The position numbers and the translations under genes are program-made. The notes under the pieces are model-generated. The model ran no database searches. It saw only the letters and a list, made by a program, of their open reading frames with translations, and was not told the origin of the DNA. Shown here piece by piece: positions 1-8,072 of a stretch of 64,000 nt of DNA (its first letter is position 1; each line of letters begins with the position of its first letter). Source of the stretch: a bacterium (GTDB taxonomy: Bacteria; Planctomycetota; Planctomycetia; Kolteriales; Kolteriaceae); NCBI GenBank assembly GCA_019753235.1, contig JAIELF010000010.1, forward strand, positions 185,443 to 249,442. Reading direction: 5' to 3'.

Positions 1-241
1 TCATGGGAGGAGCAGTACCTTGCCGGCGAGCGTTCTCTTGCTCGGCCTGTCGGATTCCCTGCTCCACCGCATCTGTTTCTTGTGTCGCTCGCTCGGCCCG
101 GGCAGGATCATCCTCGGCCGAGGGTGATCGATGGGGAGGGGGAGAAGGTTGACAACCGGCTCCCATCATCATCGAGACAATCGAGACGATCGCAATGATG
201 CCAAGCGATGATCGGCCACGCATTCGAAGCGTCGTCACCAT
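1..241 (-). CDS. Small secreted lipoprotein, C-terminus cut by window edge
   Basis: Reading leftward from the ATG at 241-239, 80 codons stay open to the window edge, so the C-terminus is missing. The N-terminus has Arg residues, a hydrophobic stretch and a lipobox ending G-A-G-C with the Cys at residue 30, so it should be exported and lipid-modified. The mature part is Pro-, Glu-, Arg- and Gln-rich and low in complexity. A GAGGAG ribosome site at about 253-258 overlaps the stop codon of the DUF1559 gene, so the two genes are probably translated together. Small lipoproteins directly after DUF1559 genes are common in planctomycetes. No enzymatic function can be read from it. Confidence 0.75.
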   Translation of the reverse strand, partial: MVTTLRMRGRSSLGIIAIVSIVSMMMGAGCQPSPPPHRSPSAEDDPARAERATQETDAVEQGIRQAEQENARRQGTAPPM

Positions 242-257
242 GGATGCTTGTTTCTCC

Positions 258-1421
258 TCAGGGGGACATCGCGAGCGATCCGCTGGATTCTCCCAACTCG
301 TTCCCCGCGATGGTCGATAGAGCGGCGAATGTCGATGCATCGATCGAGTCGGTCACGAATCGAACACCGCCGTCGGCCATCGCGATGAAGAGTCCCCCCG
401 AATGGGCGGAGCGAAAATTCGGAAACTGTTGGCCCAACCGATTTGCTGGGTTGCTTTCAAAACTGGGCATGCGGGCATCGGTCGAATAGCCACAATCGTT
501 GGGAGGATAGAGGTTCCCCTTGCGATCGACGGTAACCGCTAGCAATCCACCAATCGTGATGCTCCGGTCGCCATTTTGTCGGGCTTGGCCGAAGGCTTGG
601 AACGCCAGGTTGTCATAGATGACGGTCATGCCGTCGATCGGTTTGGTGTTCGGTTGGCATACACGATTCTTCCCGTAGCCGACGGCATAGAAGCGATTGG
701 TTTGGTTCCCGCCGGCTGATTCACCAACCAAGATGGTGTTTGCCGACCCATCAACAATGTCCTGTCGGCGGACGGTCGATTCAAAACCCGACACGCCGCG
801 CTGTCGGCCATAGAGCCGGTTGATGCCAGGATAAACGCGTGGATCACTGAGCGGCAAACCAAAGGTCTCGATCGGTTCATGGACGTAGGGGGCGGCCCCA
901 CCCGAAAAGAGATAATCGGTCACGCAAGCATTGGGGATGTACCAGTCGGCAAGGCTTCCAAGGCGAACGCCCATCGGTGTTGGGTTGTATCGCCGATTCG
1001 ACGGACAAAGAAAAAGCTGAACTTGCATACCGCATGCCGTGCTGTTGTCGGACGACGCCCAGCCATACGTGCGCAGGTCGGGGATCTGGACATCGAAGTT
1101 GAATTGATCATAGACCGTCTTGGCTTCGAGGTAGGGAAGGATCATGGCGTAGCCGGTAAAGTTCATGTAGGTCGATGCGCCGCGTCCGCCGAGGCCGGCA
1201 GCGGGGATCATGCCGTGCGTGTCAGCATAGCTAAGCATCGCCAACGAGATCTGCTTCAAGTTCGATTGACACGAGGCCCTTTGGGCGGCCTCTCGCACCG
1301 AAGAGACGGCGGGTAGAAGGAGCGCCATGAGCAAGCCGATCACCGCGATGACCACCAGCAATTCGATGAGCGTAAATCCCCGCGGGCGGGCTCGGCGAAA
1401 AGCGGCTGGTTGTTGATCCAT
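258..1421 (-). CDS. DUF1559 family protein with prepilin-type N-terminus
   Basis: The predicted protein has 387 residues. The N-terminus carries a class III (type IV pilin/pseudopilin) signal: basic leader, then G15|F16-T-L-I-E with Glu at mature position 5, followed by a hydrophobic helix. The C-terminus has the H-x9-D-G motif typical of planctomycete DUF1559 proteins (His-Ser-Gly-Gly to Ala-Asp-Gly-Gly). These are secreted, probably surface or pseudopilus-like proteins of unknown role, usually in many copies per genome. I chose the ATG at 1421 because it leaves a normal short leader. An ATG at 1451 is also in frame, and the frame stays open further upstream through the neighbouring gene. 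It lies 124 bp after the PEP-CTERM-like gene and just before the lipoprotein gene, so the three may be one transcript. Confidence 0.9.
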   Translation of the reverse strand: MDQQPAAFRRARPRGFTLIELLVVIAVIGLLMALLLPAVSSVREAAQRASCQSNLKQISLAMLSYADTHGMIPAAGLGGRGASTYMNFTGYAMILPYLEAKTVYDQFNFDVQIPDLRTYGWASSDNSTACGMQVQLFLCPSNRRYNPTPMGVRLGSLADWYIPNACVTDYLFSGGAAPYVHEPIETFGLPLSDPRVYPGINRLYGRQRGVSGFESTVRRQDIVDGSANTILVGESAGGNQTNRFYAVGYGKNRVCQPNTKPIDGMTVIYDNLAFQAFGQARQNGDRSITIGGLLAVTVDRKGNLYPPNDCGYSTDARMPSFESNPANRLGQQFPNFRSAHSGGLFIAMADGGVRFVTDSIDASTFAALSTIAGNELGESSGSLAMSP

Positions 1422-1545
1422 CGATGATGACTCTTCTCTAGGGCCGGGCATGACGATCCCTTCCAAATCAGCCTCGGGGGTCGACCCATGCTTTGGGCCG
1501 ACCCCCAAGAGAACGCCGCGAGATTTCTTCACCCAGACCGTCCAA

Positions 1546-2238
1546 TTAGGAACGGGCCAGGTTCCGTCTTGAAGAAACCCACGACGCTGTTCGAACGCAG
1601 GCGGCAACGATAATGCATCCGCCAACCAGCAACCCGGTGCTCGCTTCGGGAATGGCGACGGTTTGCGTGTCGACGCGAACAGCCTGTAGGCTCGAATGAA
1701 TGCTTGCGGGAATCTGAATCGTGTAGCTCGGGGCATTCCCGTTGAAGACATATGTTCTCTTGTAGACCCCAAGGGTCGCGGGGCCGATGAATCCATCGAT
1801 GACCCCTTCAAAAAGTGTTTCAGTGGATGAGGCGACTTCGCCGTTGATCGTCGGCGCGGTGATGTTGGGCTCGTTGGGGCCCAAGCTCTTCTCGATTTGG
1901 AAGATCACTGTGGTTTTGTAGCCGGTGCCCAGGCCGTAATTCGGAACGATGACCGTAGCGCTATAGTCCCCACTGAACGAATAGATGTTGCCGCCACCCG
2001 TGACGAATCCGCCTGATTGGGTCAAGCTGGGTCCGCCGTTGGAGTTGAACATGCCGACATCGGGGGCGGTGCTGATTCGGGTGAAGAAGTCCCATTGTTG
2101 ATAGGTGGTAAGGGGGTCGCCCATGCTCCAGGGGGGTGCGACAAACGACTGAGCGAGTAGAGAATCGACACTGATCACGAGTACAAGGACCCCCCAAATC
2201 GCGGCACAGCGCCCGGCTCCAACGGAAAGACCGTTCAT
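1546..2238 (-). CDS. Secreted protein with PEP-CTERM-like sorting tail
   Basis: The predicted protein has 230 residues. The ATG at 2238 has an AGGAGTGG ribosome site upstream; the frame is open further but without a better start. Residues 1-31 form a signal peptide (basic start, hydrophobic core, A-Q-S end). The middle is Gly/Ser/Thr-rich and beta-like. The last about 35 residues show the tripartite sorting pattern: a Pro-Glu motif (I-P-E-A-S, not the usual P-E-P), a hydrophobic helix and a C-terminal R-R. Proteins of this type are processed by exosortase. The variant motif makes substrate status likely but not certain. No known domain is recognisable in the body. A Fur-box-like palindrome lies 127 bp upstream. 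Confidence 0.7.
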   Translation of the reverse strand: MNGLSVGAGRCAAIWGVLVLVISVDSLLAQSFVAPPWSMGDPLTTYQQWDFFTRISTAPDVGMFNSNGGPSLTQSGGFVTGGGNIYSFSGDYSATVIVPNYGLGTGYKTTVIFQIEKSLGPNEPNITAPTINGEVASSTETLFEGVIDGFIGPATLGVYKRTYVFNGNAPSYTIQIPASIHSSLQAVRVDTQTVAIPEASTGLLVGGCIIVAACVRTASWVSSRRNLARS

Positions 2239-2364
2239 GAAAACCACTCCTGCAATTAGGTGAGATAAAACCGGAGTCCAACAGCGTGGCCGGGCCCGAG
2301 TCGGTCGTTTGGCGACGACTCGTAGGTAGGAGACAGAAACCCCGCCGGCGGACCGCGTGTTGGT

Positions 2365-2383
2365 ATTGAGACTCAATCTCAAT
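2365..2383. promoter_or_regulatory. 19-bp Fur-box-like palindrome
   Basis: The site reads ATTGAGA-CTCAA-TCTCAAT: two perfect 7-base arms around 5 bases, 19 bp in all, the length of a classical Fur box. The inner TGAGA/TCTCA arms match the 7-1-7 pattern of many Fur/Zur-family operators. It stands 127 bp upstream of the PEP-CTERM-like gene in a short A+T-rich stretch. A related site lies at 22814-22832. The regulator identity is inferred from resemblance only. Confidence 0.45.
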
Positions 2384-2584
2384 GTAAATTATCTTAGTCG
2401 GTTGGCGGATGCCGTCAAGAAAAATCGCCGCACGGTGTGGAAGGGGTTGTTGGCCGATACGCCAAATCGTTCGGGATGACGGAACCGTGATTCGCCAAGA
2501 GGTTTAAGAGGATTTGCAAGGAAGCGAAACGAAGATGACAAATCGCTATCTCGGTAAAGAAAAGGATTGGCACAACAAATGATG

Positions 2585-2619
2585 GGCCGTGACCCACCCG
2601 GGGAAGGTGGGTCACGGCC
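2585..2619. terminator. Strong hairpin, possible terminator
   Basis: A perfect 14-bp stem (GGCCGTGACCCACC against its complement) closes a 7-base loop. It lies in the gap between the Fis-type gene, which reads toward it, and the PEP-CTERM-like gene. Neither side has a good T-run, so it may be a Rho-assisted terminator or an mRNA end stabiliser. The remaining gap (2384-2810) shows no convincing gene. Confidence 0.4.
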
Positions 2620-2810
2620 GGTATCTTGATTTGTCGTAAAAGGCGACGTTCGTCCGGGGGAAAGGGACGATACGGTCGTCACGGAATCGCTTTCGCTTGG
2701 ACCAACAGCGTTGTGGAGAGAGAATGGGCTCCTAGAAGAGCCATGCCCGGGCATCGATCGGATTTCTCGCGATGCGGCCCGTCTCTCTTTTAAATGCTAG
2801 GAGACCTGCG

Positions 2811-3155
2811 TTAGCTGGTGGCGGCGATCGACTTGGCACGCACGCCGTATCGCTTGATCTTGCGATAGACGGTGGCCGGCCCTAGGCCGAGAACCCGGGC
2901 AGCCTCGACGACATTGCCTTGCGTCATTCGAAGCGTGTAGAGAATCGCTTGACGCTCGATGTCGTCCATCTTGCGGGTGCGAGTCAGGTCGACGATATTC
3001 GAGACCTCTCGCTCCCCGTGCTTGCCATTGGTCGTCTCGTGTCCGATCGGCGACGAGGCCGACATCGGATCTCCCGAGTTCGAATCAATTCCCAACATAC
3101 GTCCCTCTGCCAAAACGGCGATGCTGTCGACCACGATCTCATGCTCCTCATTCAT
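2811..3155 (-). CDS. Orphan Fis-type helix-turn-helix regulator
   Basis: The predicted protein has 114 residues. The C-terminal 45 residues match the Fis/HTH_8 DNA-binding domain found at the end of NtrC-type activators: an I-E-R-Q-A-I-L start, then G-N-V-V-E-A-A-R-V-L-G and a recognition helix T-V-Y-R-K-I-K-R-Y. There is no AAA+ or receiver domain. The N-terminal 65 residues are polar and unrecognised. It is probably a stand-alone DNA-binding protein; its targets are unknown. A TTG at 3161 is an alternative start; the ATG at 3155 was chosen because neither has a strong ribosome site. The flanking genes give no functional clue. Confidence 0.8.
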   Translation of the reverse strand: MNEEHEIVVDSIAVLAEGRMLGIDSNSGDPMSASSPIGHETTNGKHGEREVSNIVDLTRTRKMDDIERQAILYTLRMTQGNVVEAARVLGLGPATVYRKIKRYGVRAKSIAATS

Positions 3156-3722
3156 GGCCAACCCGTCGAAAGAGACGGGTTAACACCTTAAAATTCATGC
3201 TCCTTGCGGCCCTCGGGCATCCCAACCTTCTACTCGGCCCCCACACGTTCCCCATTCAGGGGGAGTTCGCTTAGGCCGAGCACGAAAGAAAGTCCACCCG
3301 CCGACCCTGTTTGCCCACCTCGAAAGAAGTGAGGAAAAGTCCGACAGGGTTTCCCCCAGTCTGCTGGCGACGTCTCGAGTCAACCGAATCGGCTGCGGGG
3401 AATGCGATCACCGATCGCTATCCTCTTTTGCCCAATCGATTCTCTCGGAAACGTCGCGAAATCTTAGCTCGCGACGGGCGACATCGTCGGGCGAAGAATG
3501 ACTCGTTCTGCCTCAGAAAGAAGAATCTTCCCCTCTCCGGCGCGGAATAATCGTTGCCATCGTTATCACCGCTGCTCGTCAGCGGCAAATCGTCGTACAA
3601 GCAAGGAGAGGCAAGCATCCAGCCCCCTTCCAAGCGAGCATCAAGACGAATAAACGACTTTTGTCCAAACAGGGCGGCGATAGCATAGATTCGGAGTGAG
3701 CCTAGCCCGAGGGGGAGAATCC
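3156..3722. other. Intergenic stretch without a recognisable gene
   Basis: This 567-bp gap lies between the divergent Fis-type gene and the small membrane protein gene. Several short frames are open, but none has both a ribosome site and protein-like composition. It probably holds both promoters; no clear motif was identified. Confidence 0.5.
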
Positions 3723-3989
3723 TTGGTCAAACGATGGTCACTGATCCTGCTTCGCAACCTAGCCGGCTGGGTTCTCATCGTTGTCGGCGTCTTGTTCGGT
3801 TGGCTTCCCGTCGTCCAAGGGACGGCGATGGTGGTGCTTGGTCTCGCCCTGGCCGACTGGCCAGGCAAGCGTCGCACGTTTCGCTGGCTCCGGACGTTTC
3901 GATTCTTTCGCCGAACAGATGCCTGGATTCACCGACGTTTCGGATTTCGCCTTCCCGAGCATCGCGACGCACGCCGTGCGCCTCGATAA
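3723..3989 (+). CDS. Small two-helix membrane protein, PGPGW-like
   Basis: The predicted protein has 88 residues. A GGGGGAG ribosome site at 3711-3717 sits 5 bases before a TTG at 3723, which gives an M-V-K-R-W start; a GTG at 3696 is in frame but poorly placed. Two closely spaced hydrophobic helices are joined by a G-W-L-P turn and followed by an Arg-rich tail (W-P-G-K-R-R). This is the layout of the small putative transmembrane PGPGW family. The function is unknown, probably in the inner membrane. It has no operon partner. Confidence 0.6.
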   Translation: MVKRWSLILLRNLAGWVLIVVGVLFGWLPVVQGTAMVVLGLALADWPGKRRTFRWLRTFRFFRRTDAWIHRRFGFRLPEHRDARRAPR

Positions 3990-4554
3990 CCTCGTTTCTC
4001 ACTGACGACCCTTAGAGCCGGTTGACCTCTTTCGTTGAGACGAGCCCCTCTTTGCCCTGACCTGTCTGCAGTCACCAGCGTCCGCTTGCCCGCGCAAGGG
4101 GTTGGCGACCGTCTCTGGGGGAGAATGACTGACACACAACATCGCCAAATAGGGACTCTATGGGCGGTTTTGCATGCCAGTGACAGCAGTGCGTCAATCG
4201 ATATAGACGTCAGGATTCCCGATTTGGTTCTTAAAGTGAGGGTGTTGTCGCAAGATTTTTTTGCTGCTCGCCAAGGTCGCCCCGAGGCCGGTCTCGGCGA
4301 ACGTCATGACGAAGGATGTACAATCCTTCCTGCCAGCTCCGGAACCACCCTGGACTTACTTTGGTGAAGCTGCTTCGCTTGGGACCGCGGTTCATCTTCT
4401 ATTGAAGAGATCCGCTGCTTAAGTCGTTCTCATGCCAGAGATCTCGCTTCAGGCGAATTCGTGCGGACGTTCTGCGTCGCCCGCCTGTCACGGCGGTCTG
4501 CGATACTGTTTCAAAATTTCTCGGTGAAGGATTCAGCCACGAAGAGGTCACGGA
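3990..4554. other. Intergenic stretch without a recognisable gene
   Basis: This 565-bp gap lies between the small membrane protein and the end of the LysR gene. One frame at 4125-4367 starts just 1-2 bases after a G-rich run, too close for a normal ribosome site, and its product looks non-protein-like. I see no strong hairpin or repeat here. Confidence 0.5.
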
Positions 4555-5538
4555 TCAGGCGACGCCGCTGCCGCCCATCTCCATGCCGCCGAACTCTTCG
4601 TGATCGCGACCGACCTTCTTTGGGCGTCGGCTCTTCTTCTTAATGAGTTCAAGGAACTTACTGGCCGGCACGGAGAGGTACTTCCCTTTTCGCATCACGA
4701 CGCCGTAGGTTCGTTTGGGAAAGTAGCGGTGCAGCGGGAGCGTCGCGATTCCCTCGTCGTGTCCGGTGAGGCAAATGCTGGTGACGATGGAAATTCCTAG
4801 GCCCATCCGCACATACGTTTTGATCACTTCCCATCCGCCGGCTTCGAGCTTCACTTTGTAGTTGAGGTTCTGCTTTTGAAAGACGAACTCGACAACGCGC
4901 CACGTCGTGAGATGTCTCGGCGGCAAGATGAGTGGGTACTGCGCGATCTCGGCAAGTGTCACTTTCCGCTTGTTGGCAAGGGGATGCCCTTCAGGCATGA
5001 TCAACATGGGGTCGTAAGTGAAGGTCGGGATGTACTCGATATCCTCGGGGACCTCGAGCATCGAGCCGACAACGAAGTCGCACTCATCGTTGCGCAGAAG
5101 CTTCATGCCGTCGCGACCGGTGACGTTTTGAAGTTTGATGTCGATGCCAGGATGCTCGGCAGCGAACTCCGCGACAAAGGGTGGGAGAATATAAAGGAGT
5201 GTCGACTCGCCGGCAGCAATGGCGACTTTGCCACTCTCGATCCCCTCGCGCGAGGCAGAGAAAGACTCTTTCAAGGAGTCCATCGCATCGACCAGTGGCT
5301 TGGCCAAATCGAAAAGCGAATGCCCGTCGGGGGTGAGGATGATCTTCGGTCCGCGTCGTTCGAAGAGCGTGATGTTGAACTCGCGTTCGAGGGCTTGAAT
5401 CTGGAGCGAGATGCTGGGCTGGCTGAGAAAGGACATCTCGGCTGCGCGCGAGACGCTTCCGGTTTGGGCGGCGTAGCAAAAGCCTCGGAGCTGTTGCAGT
5501 CGGTTTCGCTTGTAATAAGTCTGCTTGGGTGTCCCCAT
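4555..5538 (-). CDS. LysR-family transcriptional regulator
   Basis: The predicted protein has 327 residues. Residues about 12-70 form the LysR winged HTH (G-S-V-S-R-A-A-E, then S-Q-P-S-I-S-L-Q-I and L-F-E-R-R-G-P). The rest is a two-lobed effector domain of the periplasmic-binding-protein type. The last 30 residues form an extra basic then Gly-rich tail. A perfect AGGAGG at 5545-5550 fixes the ATG. Its promoter region has ATTAA/TTAAT palindromes that fit autoregulation. The next gene in the opposite direction is aceB, about 850 bp away, so it may control the glyoxylate bypass; this is inferred from position only. The effector is unknown. Confidence 0.9.
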   Translation of the reverse strand: MGTPKQTYYKRNRLQQLRGFCYAAQTGSVSRAAEMSFLSQPSISLQIQALEREFNITLFERRGPKIILTPDGHSLFDLAKPLVDAMDSLKESFSASREGIESGKVAIAAGESTLLYILPPFVAEFAAEHPGIDIKLQNVTGRDGMKLLRNDECDFVVGSMLEVPEDIEYIPTFTYDPMLIMPEGHPLANKRKVTLAEIAQYPLILPPRHLTTWRVVEFVFQKQNLNYKVKLEAGGWEVIKTYVRMGLGISIVTSICLTGHDEGIATLPLHRYFPKRTYGVVMRKGKYLSVPASKFLELIKKKSRRPKKVGRDHEEFGGMEMGGSGVA

Positions 5539-5562
5539 CGCGAGCCTCCTGTTTCGTCAATG

Positions 5563-5603
5563 ATTAACGTAGTTAATGATGGCTATTTAATTGATCAGAT
5601 TAA
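5563..5603. promoter_or_regulatory. Candidate LysR operator with two inverted repeats
   Basis: The first site, 5563-5577, is ATTAAC-GTA-GTTAAT, a perfect 15-bp inverted repeat with the T-N11-A shape of LysR boxes. The second, 5587-5603, is TTAAT-N7-ATTAA. They lie 25 and 49 bp upstream of the LysR start codon in the only A+T-rich part of this gap. Position suggests autorepression, with possible action on the rightward promoter. Confidence 0.5.
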
Positions 5604-5795
5604 TCTTGTCTATTGAGGTAATTGTTTTGCCAAATGATGGGCCTCGGCGATAAGTTACTTCCCGTGGGATCGATCGGATGAAAGTGAGCAACGCTCGCCC
5701 GGCCGACGATGCCACAGGGGAACCAACAAACTCACCATCTAAGAACGGCGATCGGGGACGATCACCGGGATGTGCTTCCCAGAACGAAGGACCCA

Positions 5796-6251
5796 GGTCG
5801 AGACGATGGATTCTCGGCCGAGCCAAGCAAGACCGGGACGATGGATTCCCGGGAAGGACAATCGGGATCGGGACGCTGGATGCCCGCTCCCAGGGAGCAA
5901 AACCCCGACGCTGGATTCGGGGAGGATCGCGGGACCGCTAGATGTCTTGCGATCGAAAGGTTCGCCGAGGCGCTGGATCCTCGGGAGAACCGTTTTCGCT
6001 TCCATCGATCAGGACGCTGGAGCCTGAGCGATCGTCGTCTTACTCATCTTGCGAACGGCCTATTCCCTTCGAACTCATGGACCATGTCGCAACTGGATCA
6101 GTTCGAATCAAACAGCGATTCGCGGAGACGCTGGATTCTCCAGGCCGATCTCCCCACCCGGGGGAAATCGGGAGAAGCTGTTTCTCGATTGTCTGTCGAG
6201 GCGCTGGATCCTCGATCAGGCTGCTGTCGCTGGAGAGACGCTGGAATCTCT
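5796..6251 (+). repeat. Array of nine hairpins with conserved CGCTGGAT loop
   Basis: Nine stem-loops share the loop CG[C/A]TGGA[T/A/G] while the arms differ and compensate. Stem-loop spans and 5' arms are: 5799-5816 CGAGA (extendable to 5796-5819 through a U-G pair), 5833-5852 CCGGGA, 5869-5886 CGGG, 5903-5922 CCCCGA, 5965-5984 CCGAGG, 6009-6027 TCAGG, 6124-6141 GGAGA, 6196-6215 TCGAGG and 6234-6251 AGAGA; each is matched by its reverse complement after the loop. The GGA triplets of the first four are exactly 35 bp apart. All are in the sense orientation of aceB, so they would lie in its 5' leader or in a separate RNA. A weaker GGA hairpin is at 6091-6103. Open frames across this stretch do not look like protein. 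The rest of the gap (5604-5795, 6252-6389) shows no gene. Confidence 0.85.
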
Positions 6252-6389
6252 TTGGGCGGCCGCCAACGCGACAAGTCTGGTCCCGAGCCTTGAACCTTTT
6301 GAGTCTTTTCAGTCTCAGTAAGCACGACCCGGTGGTGGTCCCCGATCGTCATTCTCCGTGGAAGAACTCAAGCGAGTAGAAAGTTAGTC

Positions 6390-7997
6390 ATGCCAGCAAT
6401 TGCGACGAAGACATTGGGCGAGGGGATTGAACTTCGCGGGGCAATGACCCCCGAGTGTCAACAAGTTCTCACTCCCGAGGCCGTCGCGCTGGTCGCGAAG
6501 CTGCACCGCCAGTTTAACGCTCGGCGACGAGAGCTTCTCGATCGACGAAAGAAGGTCCAGGCCGAGATCGATGCCGGCAAGTTGCCTGACTTTCTTCCGG
6601 AGACCAAGAGTGTTCGCGAGGGGAATTGGAAAATTGCCGGCGTCCCGGATGACCTGCAAGATCGACGGGTCGAGATCACCGGACCGGTCGACCGCAAGAT
6701 GGTCATCAACGCTCTCAACTCGGGCGCCAAAGTCTTCATGGCCGACTTTGAAGATTCTCACACGCCGACCTGGGCCGGCACGTTGCAGGGACAAATCAAT
6801 CTTCGCGATGCGATTGCCGGCGTCATCGATTACACCAGCCCCGAAGGGAAGAAGTACAGTCTCAACAAAGAGACGGCGGTTCTTCTTGTTCGCCCGCGGG
6901 GCTGGCATCTTGCCGAGAAGCATCTGCGGGTCGATGGCGAGCCGGTCTCGGGCGGCATCTTCGATTTTGCCCTCTACTTCTATCACAACGCGCAGGCACT
7001 CCTGGCGAAGGGATCGGGCCCGTACTTCTATCTCCCCAAGATGGAAAGCCATCTCGAAGCTCGACTTTGGAACGATATCTTCGTGGTCGCCCAGAAAGAA
7101 ATGGGACTCCCTGTCGGCACCATTAAGGTCACCTGCCTCATTGAGACGATCTTGGCGTCGTTCGAGATGGATGAAATCCTCTACGAGCTTCGCGACCACA
7201 TCGTGGGGCTCAACTGTGGTCGATGGGACTACATCTTCAGCTTCATCAAGAAGTTTCGTCGGCGACCCGAGTTTGTTTTGCCCGATCGACAACTCGTGAC
7301 CATGACCGTTCATTTTATGCGGTCGTACTCGCTGCTAGCGATTAAGACATGCCACCGGCGCGGCGCCCATGCGATGGGAGGGATGTCGGCGTTCATCCCC
7401 ATCAAAAGCGATCCGACCGCCAACAATGCCGCGATCAGCAAAGTGCGCGAGGACAAGCTTCGCGAAGCGACCGATGGCCACGACGGTACTTGGGTCGCCC
7501 ACCCAGGATTGGTCGGCGTCGCCTTGGATGTCTTCAACGAAAAGATGCCCACGCCCAATCAAGTGTCTCGCCTTCGCGAGGATGTCTCCATCACCGCTCG
7601 AGACTTACTGACCGTCCCCGAGGGACCGATCTCCGAAGCGGGCGTCCGAGCCAACATCAGCATCGGCATCCGTTACCTGGAGAGTTGGCTGCGGGGCGTC
7701 GGTTGCGTGCCGATCTTCAATCTGATGGAAGATGCCGCCACGGCCGAGATCAGTCGAACACAGATTTGGCAATGGATCAAACATCCAACAGGCAAGATCA
7801 ACGACGGACGAAAGCTGACGGTTGAACTCTTCCGCCAATTCGCGGCAGAGGAGCTCGACAAGATCAAGCAGGAAGTCGGTGCCGACGCCTTCGCCAAAGG
7901 TCAGTACGCCAAGGCATCGCAGATGTTCGATGAACTCAGCACCAGCGACGAACTGGTCGAGTTCTTGACGCTGCCAGCCTACGAGCAGATCGACTGA
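6390..7997 (+). CDS. aceB: Malate synthase A
   Basis: The predicted protein has 535 residues, normal for malate synthase A. It condenses glyoxylate with acetyl-CoA to malate, the second step of the glyoxylate bypass, in the cytoplasm. Recognisable blocks are the ADFEDS motif near residue 118, V-R-P-R-G-W-H with the active-site Arg, C-R-R-G-A-H-A-M-G-G-M, and M-E-D-A-A-T-A-E-I-S with the catalytic Asp near the C-terminal part. The ATG at 6390 has only a weak ribosome site (AGAAAG). The hairpin array lies upstream in the same orientation and may control it. aceA follows after 75 bp, so the two are probably co-transcribed. Confidence 0.97.
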   Translation: MPAIATKTLGEGIELRGAMTPECQQVLTPEAVALVAKLHRQFNARRRELLDRRKKVQAEIDAGKLPDFLPETKSVREGNWKIAGVPDDLQDRRVEITGPVDRKMVINALNSGAKVFMADFEDSHTPTWAGTLQGQINLRDAIAGVIDYTSPEGKKYSLNKETAVLLVRPRGWHLAEKHLRVDGEPVSGGIFDFALYFYHNAQALLAKGSGPYFYLPKMESHLEARLWNDIFVVAQKEMGLPVGTIKVTCLIETILASFEMDEILYELRDHIVGLNCGRWDYIFSFIKKFRRRPEFVLPDRQLVTMTVHFMRSYSLLAIKTCHRRGAHAMGGMSAFIPIKSDPTANNAAISKVREDKLREATDGHDGTWVAHPGLVGVALDVFNEKMPTPNQVSRLREDVSITARDLLTVPEGPISEAGVRANISIGIRYLESWLRGVGCVPIFNLMEDAATAEISRTQIWQWIKHPTGKINDGRKLTVELFRQFAAEELDKIKQEVGADAFAKGQYAKASQMFDELSTSDELVEFLTLPAYEQID

Positions 7998-8072
7998 AAC
8001 AAGCTGAAACACGGAATCGAGAGAACGGACGAGGGATCGAAACACCACGAACGGGGAGAGGAGTTAGTTCGA

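Noticed and set aside
281..288. Exact CGCTGGAT inside the DUF1559 gene (and again at 57113-57120)
   Set aside because: The flanks do not pair in either case, so these are chance matches; they serve as controls for the hairpin family.
2389..2754. 121-codon open frame upstream of the PEP-CTERM-like gene
   Set aside because: It runs through the strong hairpin at 2585-2619, has no ribosome site and an atypical composition.
4125..4367. Possible 80-residue gene between the small membrane protein and the LysR gene
   Set aside because: The G-rich run is 1-2 bases from the ATG, too close to act as a ribosome site, and the translation does not look like a folded protein.
5796..5930. CRISPR-like array with 35-bp period
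   Set aside because: The conserved part is only about 8-12 bases, arms differ between copies, spacing becomes irregular after the fourth copy and no cas genes are near.
5678..6379. Overlapping open frames on both strands across the hairpin array
   Set aside because: They lack ribosome sites, their products are low-complexity Arg/Ser/Pro-rich, and the stem-loop constraint explains the sequence better than coding does.
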